The translations under genes were made by a program, and so were the position numbers. Source: Calliopsis andreniformis (lineage: Eukaryota > Arthropoda > Insecta > Hymenoptera > Andrenidae). From it: a stretch of 64,000 nucleotides of DNA. Location: assembly GCF_051401765.1 (NCBI RefSeq), contig NW_027480546.1, positions 682,001 through 746,000 on the forward strand. Reading direction: 5' to 3'. Under the pieces are notes generated by a model. It had not been told where the DNA came from. It was given only the letters and a program-made list of their open reading frames with translations, and ran no database searches. Position 1 is the stretch's first letter. Every line of letters begins with the position of its first letter. Below are positions 28,938-44,402 of this stretch, piece after piece.

Positions 28938-30953
28938 ATGGTGATCATAATAATAATACTAACAACCATAATGATCATAGTAATCATCATAATAAACAGA
29001 ATAGTCATGGAAATAATCTTAATAACCATTATTATTAACGTAATAACCATAATCATCGTAATAACCATAGTGATCCTAATGATGACCATAATATTCATCA
29101 TAATTATACTAAGACATATAATAATCACAGTAATCATAATAATAAACATAATAAGCTTTGAAATAATCATAATAACCTTTATACTAGCCATAATAGCCAT
29201 AATAATCTTAATAACTAGAATAATCATAATAGTCATAATAATCGCAATAACCATAATGATCTTAATGATGATCATGATATTCATCATAATTATACCAAGA
29301 TCCATAATAATCATAGTAACAATAATAATAAACATAATAAGCTTTGAAATAATCACAATTACCGTTATACTAGCCATAGTAACCATAATAATCATAATAA
29401 CCATAATAATCATAATAATTATAGTAATAACCATAATAAGCTTGGAAATAATCAGAATAAGCATTATACTAGCCATAATAATCATAATAACTCTAATAAT
29501 CATACTAGTCATAATAATACCCATAATAAACTTGGAAATAATCATATTTATCATTATAATAGCAATAATAACCATAAAGATCATAATAGCCATAATAATC
29601 TGAATGTTGATCCTGATAATCATACTAACAACCATAATGATCATAGTAATCATCATAATAAACAAAATAGTCATGGAAATAATCTTAATAATCATTATTA
29701 TTAACGTAATAACCATAATGATCTTAATGATGACCATAAGATTCATCATAATTATACCTAGACATATAATAATCAGAGTAATCATAATAATAAACATAAT
29801 AAGCTTTGAAATAATCATAATAACCGTTATACTAGCCATAGTAGCCATAATAATCATAATAACCTTAATAATCATAATAATTATAATAATAACCATAATA
29901 AGCTTGGAAGTAATCATAATAAGCATTATACTAGCCATAATAATCATAATAATCATAATAACTATAATAATCATAATAGTCATAATAATAACCATAATAA
30001 ACTTGCAAATAACCATATTTATCATTATAATAGCAATAATAACCATAAAAATCATAATAGCCATAATAATCAGAATGTTGATCATAATCATCATACTAAC
30101 AGCCATAATAATCATAGTGATCATCATAATAACTACGATAATCATAATAATCGTAATTGTAATGTTAATAAGCATAGCAATAATCACAATAACCATTGTA
30201 ACCATAATAATCCTAATGATGATCATAATATCCATGATAATTATACCAAGATCCGTAATAATCATAATAATCATAATAATAACCATACTGGGTTCGGAAA
30301 TAATCATAATATACATTTTACTAGCCATATCAACCATAATAGTCATAATTGCCACAATAATCATAATAGTCGTAATAATAACAATAATGAACTTGGAAAT
30401 AATCGTAATAATCATTACAATAGTCATAATAGCCATAAAAATCACAATAGGCATAATAATCAGAATGGTGATCATAATGATAGTACTAACAACCATAATG
30501 ATCATAGTAATCATCATAATAAACAGAATAGTCATGGAAATAATCTTAATAACTATTATTATTAACGTAATAACCATAATCATCGTAATAACCATAATGA
30601 TCTTAATGATGACCATAATGTTCATCATAATTATACCTAGACATATAATAATCAGAGTAATCATAATAATAAACATAATAAGCTTTGAAATAATCATAAT
30701 AACCGTTATACTAGCCATAGTAACCATACTAATCATAATAGCCATAATAACCATAATAATTATAATAATAACCATAATAAGCTTGGAAATAATCATAATA
30801 AGCATTATACTAGCTATAATAATCATAATAATCATAATAACTAAAATAATCATAATAGTCATTATAATAACCGTAATAAACTTGGAAATAATCATATTTA
30901 TCATTATAATACCAATAATAACCATAAAAATCATAATAGCCATAATAATCTGA
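28938..30953. repeat. 2,016-bp cassette, copy 4
   Basis: Modules start at 28938 (B666), 29604 (B471), 30075 (A390) and 30465 (B489). Offsets are 19,583 bp to the copy at 9355 and 6,471 bp to the copy at 35409. Confidence 0.9.
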
Positions 30954-32702
30954 ATGTTGATCATAATAATCATACTAACAGCCATAATAATCATAGTGAT
31001 CATCATAATAACTACAATAATCATAATAATCGTAATTGTAATGTTAATAAGCATAGCAATAATCACAATAATCAGAGTAACCATAATAATCTTAATGATG
31101 ATCATAATATTCATGATAATTACATCAAGATCCGTAATAATCATAATAATCATAATAATAACCATAATGGGTTCGGAAATAATCATAATATACATTATAC
31201 CAGCCATAACAACCATAATAGTCATAATACCCATAATAATCATAATAGTCGTAATAATAACAATAATGAACTCGGAAATAATCGTAATAATCATTACAAT
31301 AGTCATAATAGCCATAAAAATCACAATAGGCATAATAATCAGAATGGTGATCATAATAATAATACTAACAACCATAATGATCATAGTAATCATCATAATA
31401 AACAGAATAGTCATGGAAATAATCTTAATAACCATTATTATTAACATAATAACCATAATCATCGTAATAACCATAATGATCTGAATGATGACCATAATAT
31501 TCATCATAATTATACCTAGACATATAATAATCAGAGTAATCATAATAATAAACATAATAAGCTTTGAAATAATCATAATAACCGTTATACTAGCCATAGT
31601 AACCATACTAATCATAATAACCATAATAATCATAATAATTATAGTAATAACCATAATAAGCTTGGAAATAATCAGAATAAGCATTATACTAGCCATAATA
31701 ATCATAATAACTATAATAATCATACTAGTCATAATAATACCCATAATAAACATGGAAATAATCATATTTATCATTATAATAGCAATAATAACCATATAGA
31801 TCATAATAGCCATAATAATCTGAATGTTGATCCTGATAATCATACTAACAACCATAATAATCATAGTGATCATCATAATAACTACAATAATCATAATAAT
31901 CGTAATTGTAATGTTTTTAAGCATAGCAATAATCACAATAACCATTGTAACCATAATAATCTTAATGATGATCATAATATCCATGATAATTATACCAAGA
32001 TCCGTAATAACCATAATAATCATAATAATAACCATACTGGGTACGGAAATAATCATAATATACATTATACTTGCCATAACAGCCATAATAGTCATAATAG
32101 CCATAATAATCATAATAGTCGTAATAATAACAATAATGAACTTGGAAATAATCGTAATAATCATTACAATAGTCATAATAGCCATAAAAATCGCAATAGG
32201 CACAATAATCAGAATGGTGATCATAATAATAATACTAACAACCATAATGATCATAGTAATCATCATAATAAACAGAATAGTCATGGAAATAATCTTAATA
32301 ACTATTATTATTAACGTAATAACCATAATCATCGTAATAACCATAATGATCTTAATGATGACCATAATGTTCATCATAATTATACCTAGACATATAATAA
32401 CCAGAGTAATCATAATAATAAACATAATAAGCTTTGAAATAATCATAATAACCGTTATACTAGCCATAGTAACCATACTAATCATAATAGCCATAATAAT
32501 CATAATAATTATAATAATAACCATAATAAGCTTGGAAATAATCATAATAAGCAATATACTAGCTATAATAATCATAATAATCATAATAACTAAAATAATC
32601 ATAATAGTCATAATAATAACCGTAATAAACTTGGAAATAATCATATTTATCATTATAATACCAATAATAACCATAAAAATCATAATAGCCTAAATAATCT
32701 GA
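30954..32702. repeat. Two dimers, 870 and 879 bp
   Basis: Modules start at 30954 (A), 31344 (B480), 31824 (A) and 32214 (B489). The A at 31824 has ATGTTTTTAAGC, like 12241 and 17470. The B at 32214 has CATATAATAACCAGAG, a private change. The block ends at the CTAAATAATCTG junction at 32690. Confidence 0.88.
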
Positions 32703-34628
32703 ATGTTGATCATAATAATCATACTAACAGCCATAATAATCATAGTGATCATCATAATAACTATAATAATCATAATAATCGTAATTGTAATGTTAATAAG
32801 CATAGCAATAATCACAATAATCAGAGTAACCATAATAATCTTAATGATGATCATAATATTCATGATAATTACATCAAGATCCGTAATAATCATAATAATC
32901 ATAATAATAACCATAATGGGTTCGGAAATAATCATAATATGCATTATACCAGCCATAACAACCATAATAGTCATAATACCCATAATAATCATAATAGTCG
33001 TAATAATAACAATAATGAACTTGGAAATAATCGTAATAATCATTACAATAGTCATAATAGCCATAAAAATCACAATAGGCATAATAATCAGAATGGTGAT
33101 CATAATAATAATACTAACAACCATATTGATCATAGTAATCATCATAATAAACAGAATAGTCATGGAAATAACCTTAATAACCATTATTATTACCGTAATA
33201 ACCATAATCATCGCAATAACCATAATGATCTTAATGATGATCATGATATGCTTCATAATTATACCATGATCCATAATAATCATAGTAACCATAATAATAA
33301 ACATAATAAGTTTTGAAATAATCATAATAAACGTTATACTAGCCATAGTAACCATAATAATCATAATAACCATAATAATCATAATAATTATAGTAAGAAC
33401 CATAATAATCCTGGAAATAATCATAATAAGCATTGTACTAGCCATAATAATCGTAATAACTATAATAATCATACTAGTCATAATAATAACCATAATAAAC
33501 TTGGAAATAACCATATTTATCATTATAATAGCAATAATAACCATAAAAATCATAATAGCCATAATAATCTGAATGTTGATCCTAATAATAATACTAACAA
33601 CCATAATAATAATAGTGATCATCATAATAACTACAATAATCATAATAATCGTAATTGTAATGTTAATAAGCATAGCAATAATCACAATAATCATAGTAAC
33701 CATAATAATCTTAATGATGATCATAATATCCATGATAATTATACCAAGATCCGTAATAATCATAATAATCATAATAATAACCACAATGGGTTCGGAAATA
33801 ATCATAATATACATTATACTAGCCATATCAATCATAATAGTCATAATAGCCATAATAATCGTAATAGTCGTAATAATAACAATAATGAACTTGGAAATAA
33901 ACGTAATAATCATTATAATAGCCATAATAGCCGTAAAAATCACAATAGCCATAATAATCTGAATGGTGATCATAATAATCATACTAACAACCATAATGAT
34001 CATTGTAATCATCATAATAAACAGAATAGTCATGGAAATAATCTTAATAATCATTATTATTAAGGTAATAACCATAATCATCGTAAAAACCATAATGATC
34101 TTAATGATGACCATAATATTTATCATAATTATACTAAGACATATAATAATCAGAGTAATCGTAATAATAAACATAATAAGCTTTGAAATAATCATAATAA
34201 CCATTATACTAGCCATAATAACCATAATAATCGTAATAACTAGAATAACCATAATAGTCATAATAATCGCAATAACCATAATGATCCTAATGATGATCAT
34301 GATATTCATCATAATTATACCAAGATCCATAATAATCATAGTAACCATAATAATAAACATAATAAGCTTTGGAATAATCATAATAACTGTTATACTAGCC
34401 ATAGTAACCATAATAAACATAATAACCCTAATAATCGTAATAATTATAGTAATAACCATAATAAGCTTGGAAACAATCATAATAAGCATTATACTAGCCA
34501 TAATAATCATTATAACTATAATAATCATACTAGTCATAATAATACCCATAATAAACTTGGAACTAATCATATTTATCATTATAATAGCTATAATAACCAT
34601 AAAGATCATAATAGCCATAATAATCTGA
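32703..34628. repeat. A390-B480-A390-B666
   Basis: Modules start at 32703 (A), 33093 (B480), 33573 (A) and 33963 (B666). The first pair is closest to 2104-2973 (offset 30,599 bp), with the CCATGATCC and ATCCTGG changes. The second pair is closest to 7129-8184 (offset 26,444 bp). Two differently placed source blocks therefore meet near 33,573. Confidence 0.87.
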
Positions 34629-35408
34629 ATGTTGATCCTAATAATCATACTAGCAACCATAATGATCACAATGATCATCATAATAACTACAATAATCATA
34701 ATAATCGTAATTGTAATGTTAATAAGCTTAGCAATAATCACAATAATCATAGTAACCGTAATAATCTTAGTGATGATAATAATATTCATGATAATTATAT
34801 CAAAATCCGTAATAATCATAATAATCATAATAATAACCATAATGGGTTCGGAAATAATCATAATATACATTATACTAGCCATAACAACCATAATAGTCAT
34901 TATAGCCATAATAATCATAATAGTCGTAATAATAACAATAATGAACTTGGAAATAATCGTAATAATCATTACAATAGTCATAATAGCCATAAAAATCACA
35001 ATAGGCATAATAATCAGAATGGTGATCATAATAATAATACTAACAACCATAATGATCACAGTGATCATCACAATAACTACAATAATCATAATAATCGTAA
35101 TTGTAATGTTAATAAGCTTAGCAATAATCACAATAATCATAGTAACCGTAATAATCTTAGTGATGATCATAATATTCATGATAATTATATCAAGATCCGT
35201 AATAATCATAATAATCATAATAATAACCATAATGGGTTCGGAAATAATCATAATATACATTATACTAGCCATAACAACCATAATAGTCGTAATAACCATA
35301 ATAATCATAATAGTCGTAATATTAACAATAATGAACTTGGAAATAATCGTAATAATCATTACAATAGTCATAATAGCCATAAAAATCACAATAGCCATAA
35401 TAATCAGA
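34629..35408. repeat. Two consecutive type A modules
   Basis: A modules start at 34629 and 35019. They match 28158-28937 at an offset of 6,471 bp. A private change, ATATCAAAATCCG, lies in the first copy (others have ATCAAGATCCG). Confidence 0.9.
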
Positions 35409-37424
35409 ATGGTGATCATAATAATAATACTAACAACCATAATGATCATAGTAATCATCATAATAAACAGAATAGTCATGGAAATAATCTTAATAACCAT
35501 TATTATTAACGTAATAACCATAATCATCGTAATAACCATAGTGATCCTAATGATGACCATAATATTCATCATAATTATACTAAGACATATAATAATCACA
35601 GTAATCATAATAATAAACATAATAAGCTTTGAAATAATCATAATAACCTTTATACTAGCCATAATAGCCATAATAATGTTAATAACTAGAATAATCATAA
35701 TAGTCATAATAATCGCAATAACCATAATGATCTTAATGATGATCATGATATTCATCATAATTATACCAAGATCCATAATAATCATAGTAACAATAATAAT
35801 AAACATAATAAGCTTTGAAATAATCACAATTACCGTTATACTAGCCATAGTAACCATAATAATCATAATAACCATAATAATCATAATAATTATAGTAATA
35901 ACCATAATAAGCTTGGAAATAATCAGAATAAGCATTATACTAGCCATAATAATCATAATAACTCTAATAATCATACTAGTCATAATAATACCCATAATAA
36001 ACTTGGAAATAATCATATTTATCATTATAATAGCAATAATAACCATAAAGATCATAATAGCCATAATAATCTGAATGTTGATCCTGATAATCATACTAAC
36101 AACCATAATGATCATAGTAATCATCATAATAAACAAAATAGTCATGGAAATAATCTTAATAATCATTATTATTAACGTAATAACCATAATGATCTTAATG
36201 ATGACCATAAGATTCATCATAATTATACCTAGACATATAATAATCAGAGTAATCATAATAATAAACATAATAAGCTTTGAAATAATCATAATAACCGTTA
36301 TACTAGCCATAGTAGCCATAATAATCATAATAACCATAATAATCATAATAATTATAATAATAACCATAATAAGCTTGGAAGTAATCATAATAAGCATTAT
36401 ACTAGCCATAATAATCATAATAATCATAATAACTATAATAATCATAATAGTCATAATAATAACCATAATAAACTTGCAAATAAACATATTTATCATTATA
36501 ATAGCAATAATAACCATAAAAATCATAATAGCCATAATAATCAGAATGTTGATCATAATCATCATACTAACAGCCATAATAATCATAGTCATCATCATAA
36601 TAACTACGATAATCATAATAATCGTAATTGTAATGTTAATAAGCATAGCAATAATCACAATAACCATTGTAACCATAATAATCCTAATGATGATCATAAT
36701 ATCCATGATAATTATACCAAGATCCGTAATAATCATAATAATCATAATAATAACCATACTGGGTTCGGAAATAATCATAATATACATTTTACTAGCCATA
36801 TCAACCATAATAGTCATAATTGCCACAATAATCATAATAGTCGTAATAATAACAATAATGAACTTGGAAATAATCGTAATAATCATTACAATAGTCATAA
36901 TAGCCATAAAAATCACAATAGGCATAATAATCAGAATGGTGATCATAATGATAGTACTAACAACCATAATGATCATAGTAATCATCATAATAAACAGAAT
37001 AGTCATGGAAATAATCTTAATAACTATTATTATTAACGTAATAACCATAATCATCGTAATAACCATAATGATCTTAATGATGACCATAATGATCATCATA
37101 ATTATACCTAGACATATAATAATCAGAGTAATCATAATAATAAACATAATAAGCTTTGAAATAATCATAATAACCGTTATACTAGCCATAGTAACCATAC
37201 TAATCATAATAGCCATAATAACCATAATAATTATAATAATAACCATAATAAGCTTGGAAATAATCATAATAAGCATTATACTAGCTATAATAATCATAAT
37301 AATCATAATAACTAAAATAATCATAATAGTCATTATAATAACCGTAATAAACTTGGAAATAATCATATTTATCATTATAATACCAATAATAACCATAAAA
37401 ATCATAATAGCCATAATAATCTGA
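35409..37424. repeat. 2,016-bp cassette, copy 5
   Basis: Modules start at 35409 (B666), 36075 (B471), 36546 (A390) and 36936 (B489). Private changes include AATAATGTTAATAACTAG and ATAGTCATCATCATAATAAC, where other copies have ATCTTAATAACTAG and AGTGATCATC. Confidence 0.9.
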
Positions 37425-40400
37425 ATGTTGATCATAATAATCATACTAACAGCCATAATAATCATAGTGATCATCATAATAACTACAATAATCATAATAA
37501 TCGTAATTGTAATGTTAATAAGCATAGCAATAATCACAATAATCAGAGTAACCATAATAATCTTAATGATGATCATAATATTCATGATAATTACATCAAG
37601 ATCCGTAATAATCATAATAATCATAATAATAACCATAATGGGTTCGGAAATAATCATAATATACATTATACCAGCCATAACAACCATAATAGTCATAATA
37701 CCCATAATAATCATAATAGTCGTAATAATAACAATAATGAACTCGGAAATAATCGTAATAATCATTACAATAGTCATAATAGCCATAAAAATCACAATAG
37801 GCATAATAATCAGAATGGTGATCATAATAATAATACTAACAACCATAATGATCATAGTAATCATCATAATAAACAGAATAGTCATGGAAATAATCTTAAT
37901 AACCATTATTATTAACGTAATAACCATAATCATCGCAATAACCATAATGATCTTAATGATGACCATAATATTCATCATAATTATACCTAGACATATAATA
38001 ATCAGAGTAATCATAATAATAAACATAATAAGCTTTGAAATAATCATAATAACCGTTATACTAGCCATAGTAACCATACTAATCATAATAACCATAATAA
38101 TCATAATAATTATAGTAATAACCATAATAAGCTTGGAAATAATCAGAATAAGCATTATACTAGCCATAATAATCATAATAACTATAATAATCATACTAGT
38201 CATAATAATACCCATAATAAACATGGAAATAATCATATTTATCATTATAATAGCAATAATAACCATATAGATCATAATAGCCATAATAATCTGAATGTTG
38301 ATCCTGATAATCATACTAACAACCATAATAATCATAGTGATCATCATAATAACTACAATAATCATAATAATCGTAATTGTAATGTTAATAAGCATAGCAA
38401 TAATCACAATAACCATTGTAACCATAATAATCTTAATGATGATCATAATATCCATGATAATTATACCAAGATCCGTAATAACCATAATAATCATAATAAT
38501 AACCATACTGGGTACGGAAATAATCATAATATACATTATACTTGCCATAACAGCCATAATAGTCATAATAGCCATAATAATCATAATAGTCGTAATAATA
38601 ACAATAATGAACTTGGAAATAATCGTAATAATCATTACAATAGTCATAATAGCCATAAAAATCGCAATAGGCACAATAATCAGAATGGTGATCATAATAA
38701 TAATACTAACAACCATAATGATCATAGTAATCATCATAATAAACAGAATAGTCATGGAAATAATCTTAATAACTATTATTATTAACGTAATAACCATAAT
38801 GATCTTAATGATAACCATAATGTTCATCATAATTATACCTAGACATATAATAATCAGAGTAATCATAATAATAAACATAATAAGCTTTGAAATAATCATA
38901 ATAACCGTTATACTAGCCATAGTAACCATACTAATCATAATAGCCATAATAATCATAATAATTATAATAATAACCATAATAAGCTTGGAAATAATCATAA
39001 TAAGCAATATACTAGCTATAATAATCATAATAATCATAATAACTAAAATAATCATAATAGTCATAATAATAACCGTAATAAACTTGGAAATAATCATATT
39101 TATCATTATAATACCAATAATAACCATAAAAATCATAATAGCCATAATAATCTGAATGTTGATCATAATAATCATACTAACAGCCATAATAATCATAGTG
39201 ATCATCATAATAACTACAATAATCATAATAATAGTAATTGTAATGTTAATAAGCATAGCAATAATCACAATAATCAGAGTAACCATAATAATCTTAATGA
39301 TGATCATAATATTCGTGATAATTACATCAAGATCCGTAATAATCATAATAATCATAATAATAACCATAATGGGTTCGGAAATAATCATAATATACATTAT
39401 ACCAGCCATAACAACCATAATAGTCATAATAGCCATAATAATCATAATAGTCGTAATAATAACAATAATGAACTTGGAAATAATCGTAATAATCATTACA
39501 ATAGTCATAATAGCCATAAAAATCACAATAGGCATAATAATCAGAATGGTGATCATAATAATAATACTAACAACCATAATGATCATAGTAATCATCATAA
39601 TAAACAGAATAGTCATGGAAATAATCTTAATAACCATTATTATTAACATAATAACCATAATCATCGTAATAACCATAATGATCTGAATGATGACCATAAT
39701 ATTCATCATAATTATACCTAGACATATAATAATCAGAGTAATCATAATAATAAACATAATAAGCTTTGAAATAATCATAATAACCGTTATACTAGCCATA
39801 GTAACCATACTAATCATAATAACCATAATAATCATAATAATTATAGTAATAACCATAATAAGCTTGGAAATAATCAGAATAAGCATTATACTAGCCATAA
39901 TAATCATAATAACTATAATAATCATACTAGTCATAATAATACCCATAATAAACTTGGAAATAATCATATTTGTCATTATAATAGCAATAATAACCATATA
40001 GATCCTAATAGCCATAATAATCTGAATGTTGATCCTGATAATCATACTAACAACCATAATAATCATAGTGATCATCATAATAACTACAATAATCATAATA
40101 ATCGTAATTGTAATGTTAATAAGCATAGCAATAATCACAATAACCATTGTAACCATAATAATCTTAATGATGATCATAATATCCATGATAATTGTACCAA
40201 GATCCGTAATAATCATAATAATCATAATAATAACCATACTGGGTTCGGAAATAATCATAATATACATTATACTAGCCATATCAATCATAATAGTCATAAT
40301 AGCCATAATAATCATAATAGTCGTAATAATAACAATAATGAACTTGGAAATAATCGTAATATTCATTACAATAGTCATAATAGCCATAAAAATCGCAATA

Positions 40401-40904
40401 GGCACAATAATCAGAATGGTGATCATAATAATAATACTAACAACCATAATGTTAATAGTAATCATCATAATAAACAGAATAGTCATGGAAATAATCTTAA
40501 TAACTATTATTATTAACGTAATAACCATAATCATCGTAATAACCATAATGATCTTAATGATGACCATAATGTTCATCATAATTATACCTAGACATATAAT
40601 AATCAGAGTAATCATAATAATAAACATAATAAGCTTTGAAATAATCATAATAACCGTTATACTAGCCATAGTAACCATACTAATCATAATAGCCATAATA
40701 ATCATAATAATTATAATAATAACCATAATAAGCTTGAAAATAATCATAATAAGCAATATACTAGTTATAATAATCATAATAATCATAATAACTAAAATAA
40801 TCATAATAGTCATAATAATAACCGTAATAAACTTGGAAATAATCATATTTATCATTATAATACCAATAATAACCATAAAAATCATAATAGCCTAAATAAT
40901 CTGA
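37425..40904. repeat. Four dimers, 3,480 bp (870-861-870-879)
   Basis: Modules start at 37425 (A), 37815 (B480), 38295 (A), 38685 (B471), 39156 (A), 39546 (B480), 40026 (A) and 40416 (B489). Order and lengths match 11371-14850 exactly at an offset of 26,054 bp. Private changes include ATATAGATCCTAATAGCC, AGCTTGAAAATAATC and ACTAGTTATAATAATC. The CTAAATAATCTG junction ends the block at 40892. Confidence 0.9.
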
Positions 40905-43900
40905 ATGTTGATCATAATAATCATACTAACAGCCATAATAATCATAGTGATCATCATAATAACTATAATAATCATAATAATCGTAATTGTAATGTTAATA
41001 AGCATGGCAATAATCACAATAATCAGAGTAACCATAATAATCTTAATGATGATCATAATATTCATGATAATTACATCAAGATCCGTAATAATCATAATAA
41101 TCATGATAATAACCATAATGGGTTCGGAAATAATCATAATATACATTATACTAGCCATAACAACCATAATAGTCGTAATAGCCATAATAATCATAATAGT
41201 CGTAATATTAACAATAATGAACTTGGAAATAATCGTAATAATCATTACAATAGTCATAATAGCCATAAAAATCACAATAGCCATAATAATCAGAATGGTG
41301 ATCATAATAATAATACTAACAACCATAATGATCATAGTAATCATCATAATAAACAGAATAGTCATGGAAATAATCTTAATAACCATTATTATTAACGTAA
41401 TAACCATAATCATCGTAATAACCATAGTGATCCTAATGATGACCATAATATTCATCATAATTATACTAAGACATATAATAATCACAGTAATCATAATAAT
41501 AAACATAATAAGCTTTGAAATAATCATAATAACCTTTATACTAGCCATAGTAACCATACTAATCATAATAACCATAATAATCATAATAATTATAGTAATA
41601 ACCATAATAAGCTTGGAAATAATCAGAATAAGCATTATACTAGCCATAATAATCATAATAACTATAATAATCATACTAGTCATAATAATACCCATAATAA
41701 ACCTGGAAATAATCATATTTATCATTATAATAGCAATAATAACCATATAGATCATAATAGCCATAATAATCTGAATGTTGATCCTGATAATCATACTAAC
41801 AACCATAATAATCATAGTGATCATCATAATAACTACAATAATCATAATAATCGTAATTGTAATGTTAATAAGCATAGCAATAATCACAATAACCATTGTA
41901 ACCATAATAATCTTAATGATGATCATAATATCCATGATAATTATACCAAGATCCGTAATAACCATAATAACCGTAATAATAACCATACTGGGTACGGAAA
42001 TAATCATAATATACATTATACTTGCCATAACAGCCATAATAGTCATAATAGCCATAATAATCATAATAGTCGTAATAATAACAATAATGAACTTGGAAAT
42101 AATCGTAATAATCATTACAATAGTCATAATAGCCATAAAAATCGCAATAGGCACAATAATCAGAATGGTGATCATAATAATAATACTAACAACCATAATG
42201 ATCATAGTAATCATCATAATAAACAGAATAGTCAAGGAAATAATCTTAATAACTATTATTATTAACGTAATAACCATAATCATCGTAATAACCATAATGA
42301 TCTTAATGATAACCATAATGTTCATCATAATTATACCTAGACATATAATAATCAGAGTAATCATAATAATAAACATAATAAGCTTTGAAATAATCATAAT
42401 AACCGTTATACTAGCCATAGTAACCATACTAATCATAATAGCCATAATAATCATAATAATTATAATAATAACCATAATAAGCTTGGAAATAATCATAAGA
42501 AGCAATATACTAGCTATAATAATCATAATAATCATAATAACTAAAATAATCATAATAGTCATAATAATAACCGTAATAAACTTGGAAATAATCATATTTA
42601 TCATTATAATACCAATAATAACCATAAAAATCATAATAGCCATAATAATCTGAATGTTGATCATAATAATCATACTAACAGCCATAATAATCATAGTCAT
42701 CATCATAATAACTACAATAATCATAATAATAGTAATTGTAATGTTAATAAGCATAGCAATAATCACAATAATCAGAGTAACCATAATAATCTTAATGATG
42801 ATCATAATATTCATGATAATTACATCAAGATCCGTAATAATCATAATAATCATAATAATAACCATAATGGGTTCGGAAATAATCATAATATACATTATAC
42901 CAGCCATAACAACCATAATAGTCATAATAGCCATAATAATCATAATAGTCGTAATAATAACAATAATGAACTTGGAAATAATCGTAATAATCATTACAAT
43001 AGTCATAATAGCCATAAAAATCACAATAGGCATAATAATCAGAATGGTGATCATAATAATAATACTAACAACCATAATGATCATAGTAATCATCATAATA
43101 AACAGAATAGTCATGGAAATAATCTTAATAACCATTATTATTAACATAATAACCATAATCATCGTAATAACCATAATGATCTGAATGATGACCATAATAT
43201 TCATCATAATTATACCTAGACATATAATAATCAGAGTAATCATAATAATAAACATAATAAGCTTTGAAATAATCATAATAACCGTTATACTAGCCATAGT
43301 AACCATACTAATCATAATAACCATAATAATCATAACAATTATAGTAATAACCATAATAAGCTTGGAAATAATCAGAATAAGCATTATACTAGCCATAATA
43401 ATCATAATAACTATAATAATCATACTAGTCATAATAATACCCATAATAAACTTGGAAATAATCATATTTGTCATTATAATAGCAATAATAACCATATAGA
43501 TCATAATAGCCATAATAATCTGAATGTTGATCCTGATAATCATACTAACAACCATAATAATCATAGTGATCATCATAATAACTACAATAATCATAATAAT
43601 CGTAATTGTAATGTTAATAAGCATAGCAATAATCACAATAACCATTGTAACCATAATAATCTTAATGATGATCATAATATCCATGATAATTGTACCAAGA
43701 TCCGTAATAATCATAATAATCATAATAATAACCATACTGGGTTCGGAAATAATCATAATATACATTATACTAGCCATATCAATCATAATAGTCATAATAG
43801 CCATAATAATCATAATAGTCGTAATAATAACAATAATGAACTTGGAAATAATCGTAACAATCATTACAATAGTCATAATAGCCATAAAAATAGCAATAGG

Positions 43901-44402
43901 CACAATAATCAGAATGGTGATCATAATAATAATACTAACAACCATAATGTTAATAGTAATCATCATAATAAACAGAATAGTCATGGAAATAATCTTAATA
44001 ACTATTATTATTAACGTAATAACCATAATCATCGTAATAACCATAATGATCTTAATGATGACCATAATGTTCATCATAATTATACCTAGACATATAATAA
44101 TCAGAGTAATCATAATAATAAACATAATAAGCTTTGAAATAATCATAATAACCGTTATACTAGCCATAGTAACCATACTAATCATAATAGCCATAATAAT
44201 CATAATAATTATAATAATAACCATAATAAGCTTGGAAATAATCATAATAAGCAATATACTAGCTATAATAATCATAATAATCATAATAACTAAAATAATC
44301 ATAATAGTCATAATAATAACCGTAATAAACTTGGAAATAATCATATTTATCATTATAATACCAATAATAACCATAAAAATCATAATAGCCTAAATAATCT
44401 GA
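40905..44402. repeat. Four dimers, 3,498 bp (870-879-870-879)
   Basis: Modules start at 40905 (A), 41295 (B480), 41775 (A), 42165 (B489), 42654 (A), 43044 (B480), 43524 (A) and 43914 (B489). The first two dimers and the following A match 14851 onward at an offset of 26,054 bp. The last part matches 18721-20079 at 24,323 bp. GTCAAGGAAATAATC in the B at 42165 is shared with the B at 16111. Confidence 0.88.
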
